DNA of 64,000 bases from Phenylobacterium sp. NIBR 498073 (GTDB taxonomy: Bacteria; Pseudomonadota; Alphaproteobacteria; Caulobacterales; Caulobacteraceae). Under the pieces are notes generated by a model, which made no database searches, was not told where the DNA came from, and worked only from the letters and a program-made list of their open reading frames with translations. The stretch spans positions 3,505,001-3,569,000 of the forward strand of contig NZ_CP114599.1 of the NCBI RefSeq assembly GCF_027286305.1. Direction: 5' to 3'. This document shows, piece by piece, positions 8,520 to 16,547 of the stretch (its first letter is position 1; each line of letters opens with the position of its first letter). The position numbers and the translations under genes are program-made.

Positions 8520-9272
8520 TTACGCTGCGTCCCGCGTCACCGTCACCATGTAGTTGATGTCGCAGTCCGAGGAGCGGACCCACCGATCGGTCAGCGGATT
8601 GAACGCCACGCCGAACGGGCCCTGCACCGCGACCGGCTCGCCGTCGAGGAAGCTGCGTAGTTCTTCGGGCTTGAGAAACTTGTTCCAGTCGTGCGTCCCG
8701 GCCGGCACCCAGCGCAGCACGTACTCGGCGCCGATCTTGGCCAGGGCCAAGGCCTTCAGCGTACGGTTGAGGGTCGCCACGATCATCAGCCCGCCCGGCG
8801 CCAGCAGCCGCGCGCAGTCGCGCAGGTAGGCCCCTGGATCGGCGACGTGCTCGATGACCTCCATGTTCAGGATCACGTCGAACGGCCGCTCGCCGGCGGC
8901 CAGCAGGTCCTCGGCGGTGGTGGCGCGGTAGTCGATGGCCAGGCCCTGCTCGGCCGCGTGGGCGCTGGCGGTGCCGATGTTCCGCTCCGAGGCGTCGACG
9001 CCCGTGACCTGGAAGCCGAGCCGGGTCATCGGCTCGCACAGCAGCCCGCCGCCGCAGCCGATATCCAGCAGCCGCAGCCCCTCGAACGGACGGATCGCCT
9101 TCGGGTCGCGCCCGAACCGCGCCTGCACCTGATCGCGGATGAACGACAGCCGCACGGGATTGAACTTGTGCAGCGGGGCGAACTTGCCCTTCGGATCCCA
9201 CCATTCGGCGGCGATGCGCGAGAATTGTTCGACCTCTTTCGGGTCGATCGACGATGCGGACGCGGACGACAT
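8520..9272 (-). CDS. ubiG: Ubiquinone biosynthesis O-methyltransferase
   Basis: The 250-residue product matches UbiG over its length: an [29 protein letters not shown] N-terminus (split here by motif), the SAM motif [15 protein letters not shown] at 68-82, VIEHV, and the closing D-x-NY segment. UbiG carries out both O-methylation steps of ubiquinone synthesis at the cytoplasmic membrane. It is the first gene of the leftward operon and is divergent from lysC, an arrangement common in Caulobacterales. The promoter must lie in the 176-base gap to lysC. Confidence 0.96.
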   Translation of the reverse strand: MSSASASSIDPKEVEQFSRIAAEWWDPKGKFAPLHKFNPVRLSFIRDQVQARFGRDPKAIRPFEGLRLLDIGCGGGLLCEPMTRLGFQVTGVDASERNIGTASAHAAEQGLAIDYRATTAEDLLAAGERPFDVILNMEVIEHVADPGAYLRDCARLLAPGGLMIVATLNRTLKALALAKIGAEYVLRWVPAGTHDWNKFLKPEELRSFLDGEPVAVQGPFGVAFNPLTDRWVRSSDCDINYMVTVTRDAA

Positions 9273-9386
9273 GAAACCCTTTTCCTACCGAGCGGCGCAC
9301 GGCGCCAGCCCCTATCGGCGATGAGGGCCAAGAATGGGCGCCATCTTGCGCGAGGCGCGTCCTTTTCGCGCCTGCGAAGGCAGACA

Positions 9387-9415
9387 TTGCCCCTGGCCGC
9401 GTGCCCCGCTATTAG
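9387..9415 (+). promoter_or_regulatory. Candidate lysC promoter
   Basis: TTGCCCC (9387-9393) and GCTATTAG (9408-9415), separated by 14 bases, resemble the Caulobacter housekeeping form TTGACGS-N10-14-GCTANAWC. Both boxes have mismatches. The position is 34 bases before the proposed lysC start. Confidence 0.35.
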
Positions 9416-9448
9416 GCGCAGCCTTCCCTCTCAAGCGGAGCTCCTGCG

Positions 9449-10699
9449 CTGTCTCGGCTAGTGATGAAATTCGGCGGCACGTCCGTCGCCGACCTCGAGC
9501 GTATCCGACGCGTCGGCCGTCTGGTGGCGGCTGAAGTCGCGGCCGGACACAAGGTCGCCGTCGTGGTGTCGGCCATGTCCGGCAAGACCAACGAATTGGT
9601 CGCCTGGACCGATGGCGCGGGCGCCGCGGCCCAAGGCCTGCCGTCCTCGGACGACGAGTACGACACTGTCGTCGCCTCGGGCGAACAGGTCACCGCCGGC
9701 CTGCTGGCCATGACCCTGCGCAACATGGGCCTGCCGGCCAGGTCGTGGCTGGGCTGGCAGATTCCGATCATCGCCGACGACGCCCACGGCCGCGCCCGCA
9801 TCGACGACATTCCGCCCGAGAAGCTCACCGCCGCGCTCGACGCCGGCGAGGTCGCCGTGATCGCCGGCTTCCAGGGCGTGACCCGCGACGGGCGCATCGC
9901 CACCCTCGGCCGCGGCGGTTCCGACACCAGCGCGGTGGCCATCGCCGCAGCGGTGAAGGCGATCCGCTGCGATATCTACACCGACGTCGACGGCGTCTAT
10001 ACGACCGACCCGCGGATCGAGCAGAAGGCCCGCAAGCTCGGCAAGATCTCCTATGAGGAGATGCTCGAGATGGCCTCGCTGGGCGCCAAGGTCCTGCAGA
10101 CCCGTTCCGTCGAACTCGCCATGGCCCAGAACGTGCCAGTGCGGGTGTTGTCCAGTTTTGTCGAGCCCGGCGAAGCGCCCGGCCAAGGCACCATCGTGTG
10201 CGACGAGGAAGAGATCATGGAAAAGCGCATCGTGAGCGGCGTCGCCTACAGCCGTGACGAGGCCAAGATCAGCCTGTTCGGCCTGCCCGACCATCCGGGC
10301 GTGTCGTCCGAGATCTTCGGCGCGCTGGCCGACGCCAACGTCAATGTCGACATGATCGTGCAGAGCCACGCCCGCACCGCCGACACCGCGAACATGGAGT
10401 TCACGGTCGGCAAGCGTGACGCCCAGCGCGCGGTCGAGATCGTCCGCGCCCATCATGACAAGATCCGCTTCGACGACGTCCAGGTGAACGAGGACGTGGC
10501 CAAGGTCTCGGTCATCGGCGTCGGCATGCGCAGCCACACCGGCGTCGCCAAGACCATGTTCCAGGCCCTGGCCGAAAAGGGCGTCAACATCCAGGTCATC
10601 TCGACCTCGGAGATCAAGATCAGCGTGCTGATCGACGCGGCCTACACCGAACTGGCCGTGCGCGCCCTGCACGCCGGCTTCGGCCTCGACCAGCTCTAG
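9449..10699 (+). CDS. lysC: Aspartate kinase, apparent CTG start
   Basis: Aspartokinase phosphorylates aspartate, the first step to lysine, methionine, threonine and diaminopimelate. The kinase signature KFGGTSVAD lies at 7-15 and two ACT regulatory domains occupy about residues 265-415, so feedback control is expected. The usual N-terminus is MSRLVMKFGG. Here those codons read CTG TCT CGG CTA GTG ATG AAA, with GGAG (9437-9440) eight bases before the CTG. GTG at 9461 is the first conventional start, but it is 20 bases from the Shine-Dalgarno and would drop four conserved residues. No ATG, GTG or TTG lies between 9461 and the in-frame stop at 9413. The 416-residue length is typical. Confidence 0.9.
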   Translation: MSRLVMKFGGTSVADLERIRRVGRLVAAEVAAGHKVAVVVSAMSGKTNELVAWTDGAGAAAQGLPSSDDEYDTVVASGEQVTAGLLAMTLRNMGLPARSWLGWQIPIIADDAHGRARIDDIPPEKLTAALDAGEVAVIAGFQGVTRDGRIATLGRGGSDTSAVAIAAAVKAIRCDIYTDVDGVYTTDPRIEQKARKLGKISYEEMLEMASLGAKVLQTRSVELAMAQNVPVRVLSSFVEPGEAPGQGTIVCDEEEIMEKRIVSGVAYSRDEAKISLFGLPDHPGVSSEIFGALADANVNVDMIVQSHARTADTANMEFTVGKRDAQRAVEIVRAHHDKIRFDDVQVNEDVAKVSVIGVGMRSHTGVAKTMFQALAEKGVNIQVISTSEIKISVLIDAAYTELAVRALHAGFGLDQL

Positions 10700-11628
10700 A
10701 GCTTGAGCAACACCCGCCCGCGCCTGCCGCGGGCGGCGAAGCGATCAAAGGCGGCGTCGGCGTCCTCCAGGGCGTAGACGCTGTCGATCGCGGGCTTCAA
10801 CGCCCCCGCCCGCCACAGGGCGATCAGCCGGCGCAAACGCTCCGGATCGGTGCGCAGCATCATCAGCCAACCGGCCCGCTTGCCCGAAAACGCCGCGCGC
10901 ACGAAACCCCCGAGGTCCCCGGTCGGATTGGTCGACACGTAGGTCCCGCCCCGCGCCAGATGCGGCGCGGCCTGGGCGAACGACGACTTTCCCGCCGCAT
11001 CCAGCACCAGGTCGAAACGGTCGCCCGCGCGATACGGCGCCTCGCGGGGTCGGACGTCGGCTGCGCCCTGCCCGGCCAGCCACGCGGCGTTGTCGCCGCC
11101 CGCCACGGCGCTCACCACCGCGCCTTGGCTCGCCGCAAGCTGCACCGAGTAGATCCCGACGCCGCCGGCTGCGCCGATCACCAGCGTCCGCTGGTCAGGC
11201 TGCAGGGGCCGGATGCGCTCCAGCACCTCGATCGCGGTCAGCCCCATCACCACCAGGGCCGCGGCGTCCTCGTCGTTCAGGTCGTCGGGGATCGGCTCGA
11301 CGTGGCGCTCGTCGATGACCGCGAACTGCGCATGAGTGCGCGGACCGTCCAGCACCGGGCTGTAACCAATGATCCGCTGGCCGGCGGCGATCCGCTCGCC
11401 GTCGCTGCGCGCGACGCCAGCGAACTCGAACCCCGTCAGGACCGGCCCGGCCTTGCGGAAGGCAGAGACCTGCCGCGCCCAGCCGCCGGCCCGCACCTGC
11501 ACGTCCATCTCGTTGACGGCCGAGACCCGCACCTCGATCAGGATCTGGCCAGGCGCAGGAACCGGAACCGGCGCCTCGACCACCTGCGTGCGTGCGGCGG
11601 TCACGTCCACGGCGAGCGCCCGCATCAC
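10696..11628 (-). CDS. Zinc-free quinone oxidoreductase-like MDR protein
   Basis: The 310-residue product belongs to the medium-chain dehydrogenase/reductase family. It has a GroES-like N-terminal half and a Rossmann half with the cofactor motif GAAGGVG (152-158). The zinc ligands of alcohol dehydrogenases are absent, as in NADPH:quinone or enoyl reductases. It begins GTG-ATG; the GTG at 11628 overlaps the preceding stop as GTGA, and ATG at 11625 is an equally possible start. Its stop codon overlaps that of lysC convergently. It is the last gene of a three-gene unit opposite a TetR gene. Confidence 0.85.
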   Translation of the reverse strand: MMRALAVDVTAARTQVVEAPVPVPAPGQILIEVRVSAVNEMDVQVRAGGWARQVSAFRKAGPVLTGFEFAGVARSDGERIAAGQRIIGYSPVLDGPRTHAQFAVIDERHVEPIPDDLNDEDAAALVVMGLTAIEVLERIRPLQPDQRTLVIGAAGGVGIYSVQLAASQGAVVSAVAGGDNAAWLAGQGAADVRPREAPYRAGDRFDLVLDAAGKSSFAQAAPHLARGGTYVSTNPTGDLGGFVRAAFSGKRAGWLMMLRTDPERLRRLIALWRAGALKPAIDSVYALEDADAAFDRFAARGRRGRVLLKL

Positions 11629-12608
11629 AGCGTCTCGACCCGTACGCCGAGCGCCTGCAGCCGCGCCATCGCCTGCTGCGGGTCCAGCGTCGTCTCCGGG
11701 AACCGCAGTCCGGCGGGCGGCGGCGGCGCGCCGTCGAGGCCCAGCACGCGCTCGACGCCGATCATCACCCCGAGGGCGGTCAGGTGCGCCTGGCCGTTCG
11801 GATCGCTGACCACAGTGCGCTGGGCCCGCTCGCGCCCGCTCGCGTCGAGCCCGACGATGTCGATATAGAGATCGTGCGAGGCTGGCCCGCCGCCGGCGGT
11901 CCCGATCGAGGGTCCGGCGCCGAGGTCGAAGCGGACCTCGGCCGCGCCGGTCATCGAGGCCAGGGCCGGCGTGTCGAGCACGCCCATCGGCAGAGCATCG
12001 AACGGCTCGAGGCCCTCCCGCTCGACCCGCCGGGGATTGGCCGCCGCCTCGAGATTGCTCCAGACGCCGCCTTGCCGAACCAGCGCCCGCCCGACGAACC
12101 CGCCGGCGTCGGAGGCCGTCATCGGTCCGATCGGATCGGCATAGTCGTAGAGCGCGGCCATCTCGACCCGCTGCACGCTCGCCAGCGTCCGCGCCGCGGC
12201 CAGGGCCGCCAGGGTCAGCACCCCGGCCTGCCAGTGTCCCAGCATCAGCGCCGGGGCCCGCGCGAGGTTCACCGCCGTGACGGCGCTGGAGCCCATGCTG
12301 TCGGCGGTCCGCACGATGCCGATGTGCGCCGCGCCAGCCGCCAGGGCGGCCGCCAGCAGATTGTCGCCGGGATCCTGCAGCGTCGCGACGACGAGGTCGA
12401 CCGGCCCCAGCTCGGCCAGGGCCGCGACCGGCTCGGAGACGTCCAGCCGCGCCGTCCGCGCGCCCAACTCGGCGGCGAGCGACGCGCCTTGGTCCGGGTT
12501 GCGACCGGCCAGCACCAGGTCCAGCTCGTGGCCGGCGGCGCGCAGATGCCGCGCGACCAGGCCGCCGACGAGGCCGTAGCCGCCGGCGATGACGACCCGC
12601 GGGCTCAC
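11625..12608 (-). CDS. Saccharopine dehydrogenase-like NAD(P)-binding protein
   Basis: The 327-residue product starts with a Rossmann motif GGYGLVGG near residues 9-16 and an LAGRNPDQG segment (33-41) typical of saccharopine dehydrogenase-like oxidoreductases. The remainder resembles the catalytic half of that superfamily but shows no substrate signature. It uses a GTG start at 12608 that overlaps the GNAT stop as GTGA. Coupling with the acetyltransferase before it and the MDR enzyme after it suggests a small modification or detoxification pathway, controlled by the divergent TetR protein. Confidence 0.78.
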   Translation of the reverse strand: MSPRVVIAGGYGLVGGLVARHLRAAGHELDLVLAGRNPDQGASLAAELGARTARLDVSEPVAALAELGPVDLVVATLQDPGDNLLAAALAAGAAHIGIVRTADSMGSSAVTAVNLARAPALMLGHWQAGVLTLAALAAARTLASVQRVEMAALYDYADPIGPMTASDAGGFVGRALVRQGGVWSNLEAAANPRRVEREGLEPFDALPMGVLDTPALASMTGAAEVRFDLGAGPSIGTAGGGPASHDLYIDIVGLDASGRERAQRTVVSDPNGQAHLTALGVMIGVERVLGLDGAPPPPAGLRFPETTLDPQQAMARLQALGVRVETL

Positions 12609-13252
12609 AGCGTCACCGCCATGCGATACTCGGCCGGAAAGCCGTGGTCGCGCGACAGCTCCGGCGAGCGCAACTCTGCGACGATGCGCAGTCCCATCGC
12701 CTGGTAGAAGCCGACCGCCGGATTGTCGGCCAGCACGTCCAGCTGCAGTTCGCGATAGCCGGCCTTGGCCGCCCGACCGATGGCCGCCTTCAGCAGCTCG
12801 CGCCCGACGCCCTTGCCGCGATGCTGCGGCGGCGTCGACAGCGCGTGCAGATAATAGACGTCATCCGGGACGTGCGCGTTGAGATAGCTCGCCGTCTCGG
12901 CCCGCGCCGCCAGCCCGGAATACTGCTCATAGCTGGCCTTGCCCTGCGCCATCAGGCCCGGCGCAAGCGCCACGAGATTGGCCTTGAAGGCGTAGAAGTT
13001 TGGCCCGGCGAAGCCGAGTTCGATCCCCAGGAGCTCATCGTCTTGAACCGCCGCGGTCGTGCAGGCCGCGCAGAACAGCGTGTCGGGCACGCTCCAGGAA
13101 GCGGTCACCACCTGTTCCAGCAGGCCGTCGACGCCGAATTGATAGTCGTAGCTGACCGGTCCGGTCGCCCGGATCAGCGCCGGGATCAGCGGCGCGAACC
13201 GCGCGGCCTGGTCCTCGCCGACCGGTGCGAGCTGAAGGGTGTTGGCTGTCAC
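12605..13252 (-). CDS. GNAT-family N-acetyltransferase
   Basis: The 215-residue product has the acetyl-CoA binding pattern HRGKGVGRELLKAAIGRA (split by motif around R/Q-x-x-G-x-G/A) in its C-terminal half and the closing NPAVGFYQAMGL segment. Start is GTG at 13252, with GGAGG about nine bases upstream. It is the first gene of the leftward unit and reads away from the TetR gene, across two TetR-like operators. The acceptor substrate is unknown. Confidence 0.82.
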   Translation of the reverse strand: MTANTLQLAPVGEDQAARFAPLIPALIRATGPVSYDYQFGVDGLLEQVVTASWSVPDTLFCAACTTAAVQDDELLGIELGFAGPNFYAFKANLVALAPGLMAQGKASYEQYSGLAARAETASYLNAHVPDDVYYLHALSTPPQHRGKGVGRELLKAAIGRAAKAGYRELQLDVLADNPAVGFYQAMGLRIVAELRSPELSRDHGFPAEYRMAVTL

Positions 13253-13275
13253 GTCCGCCTCCGCTAAATCTGTTG

Positions 13276-13302
13276 TTACGATCCGTAAGTTACGAATCGT
13301 AA
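13276..13302. promoter_or_regulatory. Two tandem TetR-type operator palindromes
   Basis: TTACGATCCGTAA (13276-13288) and TTACGAATCGTAA (13290-13302) are each near-perfect palindromes, 14 bases apart centre to centre. They lie in the short gap between the divergent GNAT gene and the TetR gene. The location and symmetry are what is expected of an autoregulating TetR operator that also controls the leftward operon. Confidence 0.75.
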
Positions 13303-13348
13303 GTTATGCGGGATGCGATCGCTGTCAAGCGGCGTGGAAGGAGCAAGG

Positions 13349-13927
13349 GTGTCGGGCAGGCGCATGCCGCGCGATCAGCGGCGCAACCAGCTTCTGGAGA
13401 CGGCGGCGGCCATCGTCCGCGCCGAGGGCACCGACGCGCTCACCCTGGCCCGGCTGGCCGAGCAGGCCGGCGTCACCAAGCCCATCGCCTACGAGCACTT
13501 CGGCACGCGAGCGGGACTGCTGATCGCGCTCTACCGCTATTTCGACGCCCGCCAGGCCCAGGCGGTCGAGACCGCGCTGGCCGCCCAGGCCCGAACCCTG
13601 GAGGACGTGGTCGAGATCCTCAGCGCCGCCTATGTCGACTGCGTGCTGCAGGCCGGGCCGGAGTTCGGCGCCATCGCTGCGGCGCTGTCGGCCAGCGAGG
13701 AGATGGACGACTTCCGCCAGGCCCTGCGCGAGGGCTATGTCGATCAGTACCTGGCCGCGCTCGCCAAGTTCGTCCCGCTGCCGGGTCCCGAGGGCCGCGC
13801 CGTGCTGCTGGGCGTGATCGGCGCCGCGGACATTCTTTCCCAGGCCGCCGCGGCCGGGCGGATGAGCCGCGCCGAGGCGATCGCGGCCCTGTCGCGCATC
13901 ATGCTGGGCGCGCTTCGCCCGTCCTAG
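13349..13927 (+). CDS. TetR-family regulator of the divergent operon
   Basis: The GTG at 13349 has GGAAGGAG five bases upstream and gives 192 residues; an ATG at 13313 has no ribosome site. The TetR HTH spans about residues 10-55, with [20 protein letters not shown] containing the recognition helix. The C-terminal ligand domain is unremarkable. It is divergent from the GNAT/saccharopine-type/MDR unit, with two palindromic operators between, so it probably represses both. Its 3' end overlaps the convergent MFS gene by 29 bases, which makes that pump a possible further partner. Confidence 0.88.
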   Translation: MSGRRMPRDQRRNQLLETAAAIVRAEGTDALTLARLAEQAGVTKPIAYEHFGTRAGLLIALYRYFDARQAQAVETALAAQARTLEDVVEILSAAYVDCVLQAGPEFGAIAAALSASEEMDDFRQALREGYVDQYLAALAKFVPLPGPEGRAVLLGVIGAADILSQAAAAGRMSRAEAIAALSRIMLGALRPS

Positions 13928-15311
13928 CGGCGGTCAGGCCGAACGCCGCCCAGACCCCGGCGACCGCCAGCGGCAGCACCGCGACGAACACCCACAGCCC
14001 GGCCGAGCGGGCGCTCGCCTCGCTCAGCCCCTCCGAAAACCCGACCAGATTGGCGACCGCCCCGGCCGCCGCCGCGCCGACCGCCGATCCGGTCAGCCGC
14101 ACCGTGGTCATCGCCGCCGCGCCGATGGCGCGCTCGTCGCCCTCCGGCAGCGAAGCCAGGATGCGCTGGCTCATGAACGCCCACGACAGGCCAAATCCGC
14201 CGCCGAGGAACAGCCCGGCCACCACCACGCCGACGACCGAGGCGGCCGGCATGGTCAACGCTGCGAACGCCACGCCGAGAGTGGCGACGATCGCGCCGAG
14301 CCGGATCATCCGCCGTGGCCAGGTCCCGGTCAGATGCGCCACCATCAGGCCCATCACCGTCCAGGCCGCCGCCTCGCCGGCGATCACGTAGCCGGCCTCC
14401 AGCGCCGAGAGCCCGGCCAGCTTCTGCAGGATCGCCGGGCCGTAAATCGCAAAGCCCATCGAGGCCACGGTAAGCAGGAACATCGCGGCGAACCCCGCCC
14501 CCGGAATGGTGGCCAGGTCGCTCGCCCCCTTCGGCAGCAGCCGCGTGCGCGCTCGCCCGTCGAACCAGACGGTGAAGGCCAGCACCGCGCAGCCCAGCGC
14601 CGTCAGCAGCCCAGAACGGAGGAAGTCGCGGGCCATGTCGGCCAGGCCGATGGCCATGACCCCGGCGGCGATCAAGGCCAACTGCGGCCACGCGACCTTG
14701 GCGTCGTCGTTCCCTCGGTCGCTGGGCAACATGACATAGGCGGCCCAGGCCACGACCGCCCCCTGAATCGCGAACAGCCAGAACACCCAGCGCCAGGCTC
14801 CGAGGTCGGCGAAAATCCCGCCGATCAGCGGCCCCAGCAGACTGGCCACGCCCCAGATCGCGGTGATCGTCGCATAGACCCGCGGCAGCAGCCGGTCGGG
14901 GAACATCAGGCCGATGGCCACCGAACAGAACCCGACCACCCAACCGCCGCCCAGGCCCTGCAGCACCCGCCCGACCAGGAAGCTGGCGATGTCGGGGCCG
15001 CCGGCGCTGAGCGCGCAGCCGACCGCATAGAGCACCGCCGCCGCCGCGGTGGCCCGCCGCAGGCCAAAGCGCAGACCCAGCAGGCCCGAACTCGCCCCGG
15101 CCAGCACCGAGCCCAGCAGGAAACCCGCCGTCGCCCAGCCGAAATAAGCGTAGCCGCCGAGGTCGGCGCCGACGCTGGGCATGATCGTCGCCGTCACCAT
15201 GGAGTCGGCGGCGCTGATCCAGACGCCCAGGCAGATCAGCACGAAGCGCGACAGCCGCCCCTCGCCCACCACGTCGGCCCAGCTTCCGTCCGCACGCGAC
15301 GCCCCAGCCAT
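13899..15311 (-). CDS. MFS drug/proton antiporter-type transporter
   Basis: The 470-residue integral membrane protein has 12-14 predicted helices. The motif-A-like loop is GLRFGLRR and the antiporter motif C-like segment is in [20 protein letters not shown] (split by region). This fits DHA2-type multidrug efflux pumps. The ATG has GGAGG seven bases upstream. The start codon sits inside a 10-base arm shared with the divergent regulator, so the pump is probably controlled by that protein. Substrate is unknown. Confidence 0.88.
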   Translation of the reverse strand: MAGASRADGSWADVVGEGRLSRFVLICLGVWISAADSMVTATIMPSVGADLGGYAYFGWATAGFLLGSVLAGASSGLLGLRFGLRRATAAAAVLYAVGCALSAGGPDIASFLVGRVLQGLGGGWVVGFCSVAIGLMFPDRLLPRVYATITAIWGVASLLGPLIGGIFADLGAWRWVFWLFAIQGAVVAWAAYVMLPSDRGNDDAKVAWPQLALIAAGVMAIGLADMARDFLRSGLLTALGCAVLAFTVWFDGRARTRLLPKGASDLATIPGAGFAAMFLLTVASMGFAIYGPAILQKLAGLSALEAGYVIAGEAAAWTVMGLMVAHLTGTWPRRMIRLGAIVATLGVAFAALTMPAASVVGVVVAGLFLGGGFGLSWAFMSQRILASLPEGDERAIGAAAMTTVRLTGSAVGAAAAGAVANLVGFSEGLSEASARSAGLWVFVAVLPLAVAGVWAAFGLTAARTGEARPA

Positions 15312-15384
15312 TTGACAACCTCCAACTACGCATATTTGCGCTAGACCCGGCGCGCGGGTTTTGCAATCATCTATTTGTCAAATG
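15309..15384. promoter_or_regulatory. Inverted repeat covering both divergent start codons
   Basis: CATTTGACAA (15309-15318) and TTGTCAAATG (15375-15384) are perfect complements, 56 bases apart. The CAT of the left arm is the start codon of the leftward MFS gene and the ATG of the right arm that of the regulator. Both genes therefore begin TTGTCAAATG. The arms are good candidates for the regulator's binding sites. Confidence 0.6.
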
Positions 15385-16023
15385 CACAGCACATCCGACC
15401 AGATTCTCCTGCTGCTCAAGAGCAAGGGCCCGGCCCAGACCAAGGCGATCGCCGAGGCCATGGGCGTCACCCGCCAGGCCGCCCGCCTGCAAATGGAGAA
15501 GCTGCACGCCGAGGGTCTGGTCGAGCACGTCACCGAACGCATGGGCGTCGGCCGGCCGCGCCGCTCCTGGTCGCTCAGCGCCAAGGGGGACGAACGGTTC
15601 CCCAACACCCACGCCCAGCTGACCGTCGAGCTGCTCGACGCCGTCCGCAGCGAGTTCGGCTACGAGGGCCTGGAGCGCCTGGTGGCGCGACGCGAACGCG
15701 CCATCGAGGTCGGCTACCGCCGGGCGCTCGGCGCCGCCGACACCCTGGAGCAGAAGCTGGAACGGCTGGCCGCCGTGCGCGCCGCCGAGGGCTATATGGC
15801 CGAGTGGACCCCGCTGGCGGAGGGCGGCTACCTGCTGATCGAAAATCACTGTCCGATCTGCGCGGCGGCGACCGCCTGTCAGGGCTTCTGCCGCTCGGAA
15901 CTGGACCTGTTCCGCACCATGCTCGCGCCGGCCGGCGTCGAGCGCACCGACCACATCCTGGCGGGAGCGCGCCGCTGCGCTTACCTTGTCACGCCATGGA
16001 CATCGTCGCCTTCGAGCACCTGA
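15382..16023 (+). CDS. HTH regulator with C-terminal cysteine cluster (COG2345/SufR-like)
   Basis: Starting at ATG 15382 the product has 213 residues. An N-terminal winged helix (about 5-65, QTKAIAEAMGVTRQAARLQM) is followed by a helical region and a cluster of five cysteines, C157, C160, C166, C170 and C199. Cyanobacterial SufR, a [4Fe-4S] repressor, has the same architecture, so an Fe-S or redox sensing role is plausible. There is no Shine-Dalgarno before the ATG; a TTG at 15361 is in frame but also lacks one, so the mRNA may be leaderless. It is divergent from the MFS pump and overlaps the next gene by 28 bases. Confidence 0.82.
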   Translation: MHSTSDQILLLLKSKGPAQTKAIAEAMGVTRQAARLQMEKLHAEGLVEHVTERMGVGRPRRSWSLSAKGDERFPNTHAQLTVELLDAVRSEFGYEGLERLVARRERAIEVGYRRALGAADTLEQKLERLAAVRAAEGYMAEWTPLAEGGYLLIENHCPICAAATACQGFCRSELDLFRTMLAPAGVERTDHILAGARRCAYLVTPWTSSPSST

Positions 16024-16544
16024 CCGCCGCCCAGCGCGCCGACTGCGCGCGAATCCTGCGCGAGGCCTTCGTCCATATCCCGGCCTATCAGGAGGACGAC
16101 GAGGCCGAGGCAGAGATCGAGACCTTTCTCACCGTCCCGGAACGCTTCGCCTTGGCCGCGCTCGACGGGCAGACGGTGGTCGGGCTGATCGGCGGCATCG
16201 ACACCTACAGCCACGCCGCCGAACTCCACCCGCTGGCGGTCGATCCGCGTCATCACCGCAAAGGGATCGGCGCGGCGCTCACCGCTGCGCTGGAGGCCCG
16301 CGTGGCGGCCATGGGCAAGCTGACCGTCTATCTCGGCTCCGACGACGAGTTTGGCGGCACCAGCCTGTTCGGGGCCGACATCTTTCCGGACGCCCTGGCC
16401 AAGCTGGCGCAGATCGCCCCGACCAGCGGCCATCCGTTCTTCTTCTACCGCAAGCTCGGCTACGAGCCGGTCGGCGTGGTGCCTGACGCCAACGGCTTCG
16501 GCCGCCCGGACCTCCTGATGGCCAAACGGGTCGCGCGGCCCTAA
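15996..16544 (+). CDS. GNAT acetyltransferase, AAC(6')-like
   Basis: The 182-residue product has the acetyl-CoA loop RHHRKGIGAALTAAL (split motif R-x-x-G-I-G) and a C-terminus HPFFFYRKLGYEPVGVVPDA typical of proteins often annotated as aminoglycoside 6'-N-acetyltransferases. That annotation is by similarity and does not show that it acts on aminoglycosides. The start lies 28 bases inside the regulator gene and the two are probably co-transcribed. Together with the divergent pump this is a regulator-modification-efflux set of the kind seen in intrinsic drug tolerance. Confidence 0.82.
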   Translation: MDIVAFEHLTAAQRADCARILREAFVHIPAYQEDDEAEAEIETFLTVPERFALAALDGQTVVGLIGGIDTYSHAAELHPLAVDPRHHRKGIGAALTAALEARVAAMGKLTVYLGSDDEFGGTSLFGADIFPDALAKLAQIAPTSGHPFFFYRKLGYEPVGVVPDANGFGRPDLLMAKRVARP

Positions 16545-16547
16545 CCT

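Noticed and set aside
9273..9448. Lysine riboswitch before lysC
   Set aside because: The gap is about 175 bases shared with ubiG and shows none of the expected conserved helices or a terminator.
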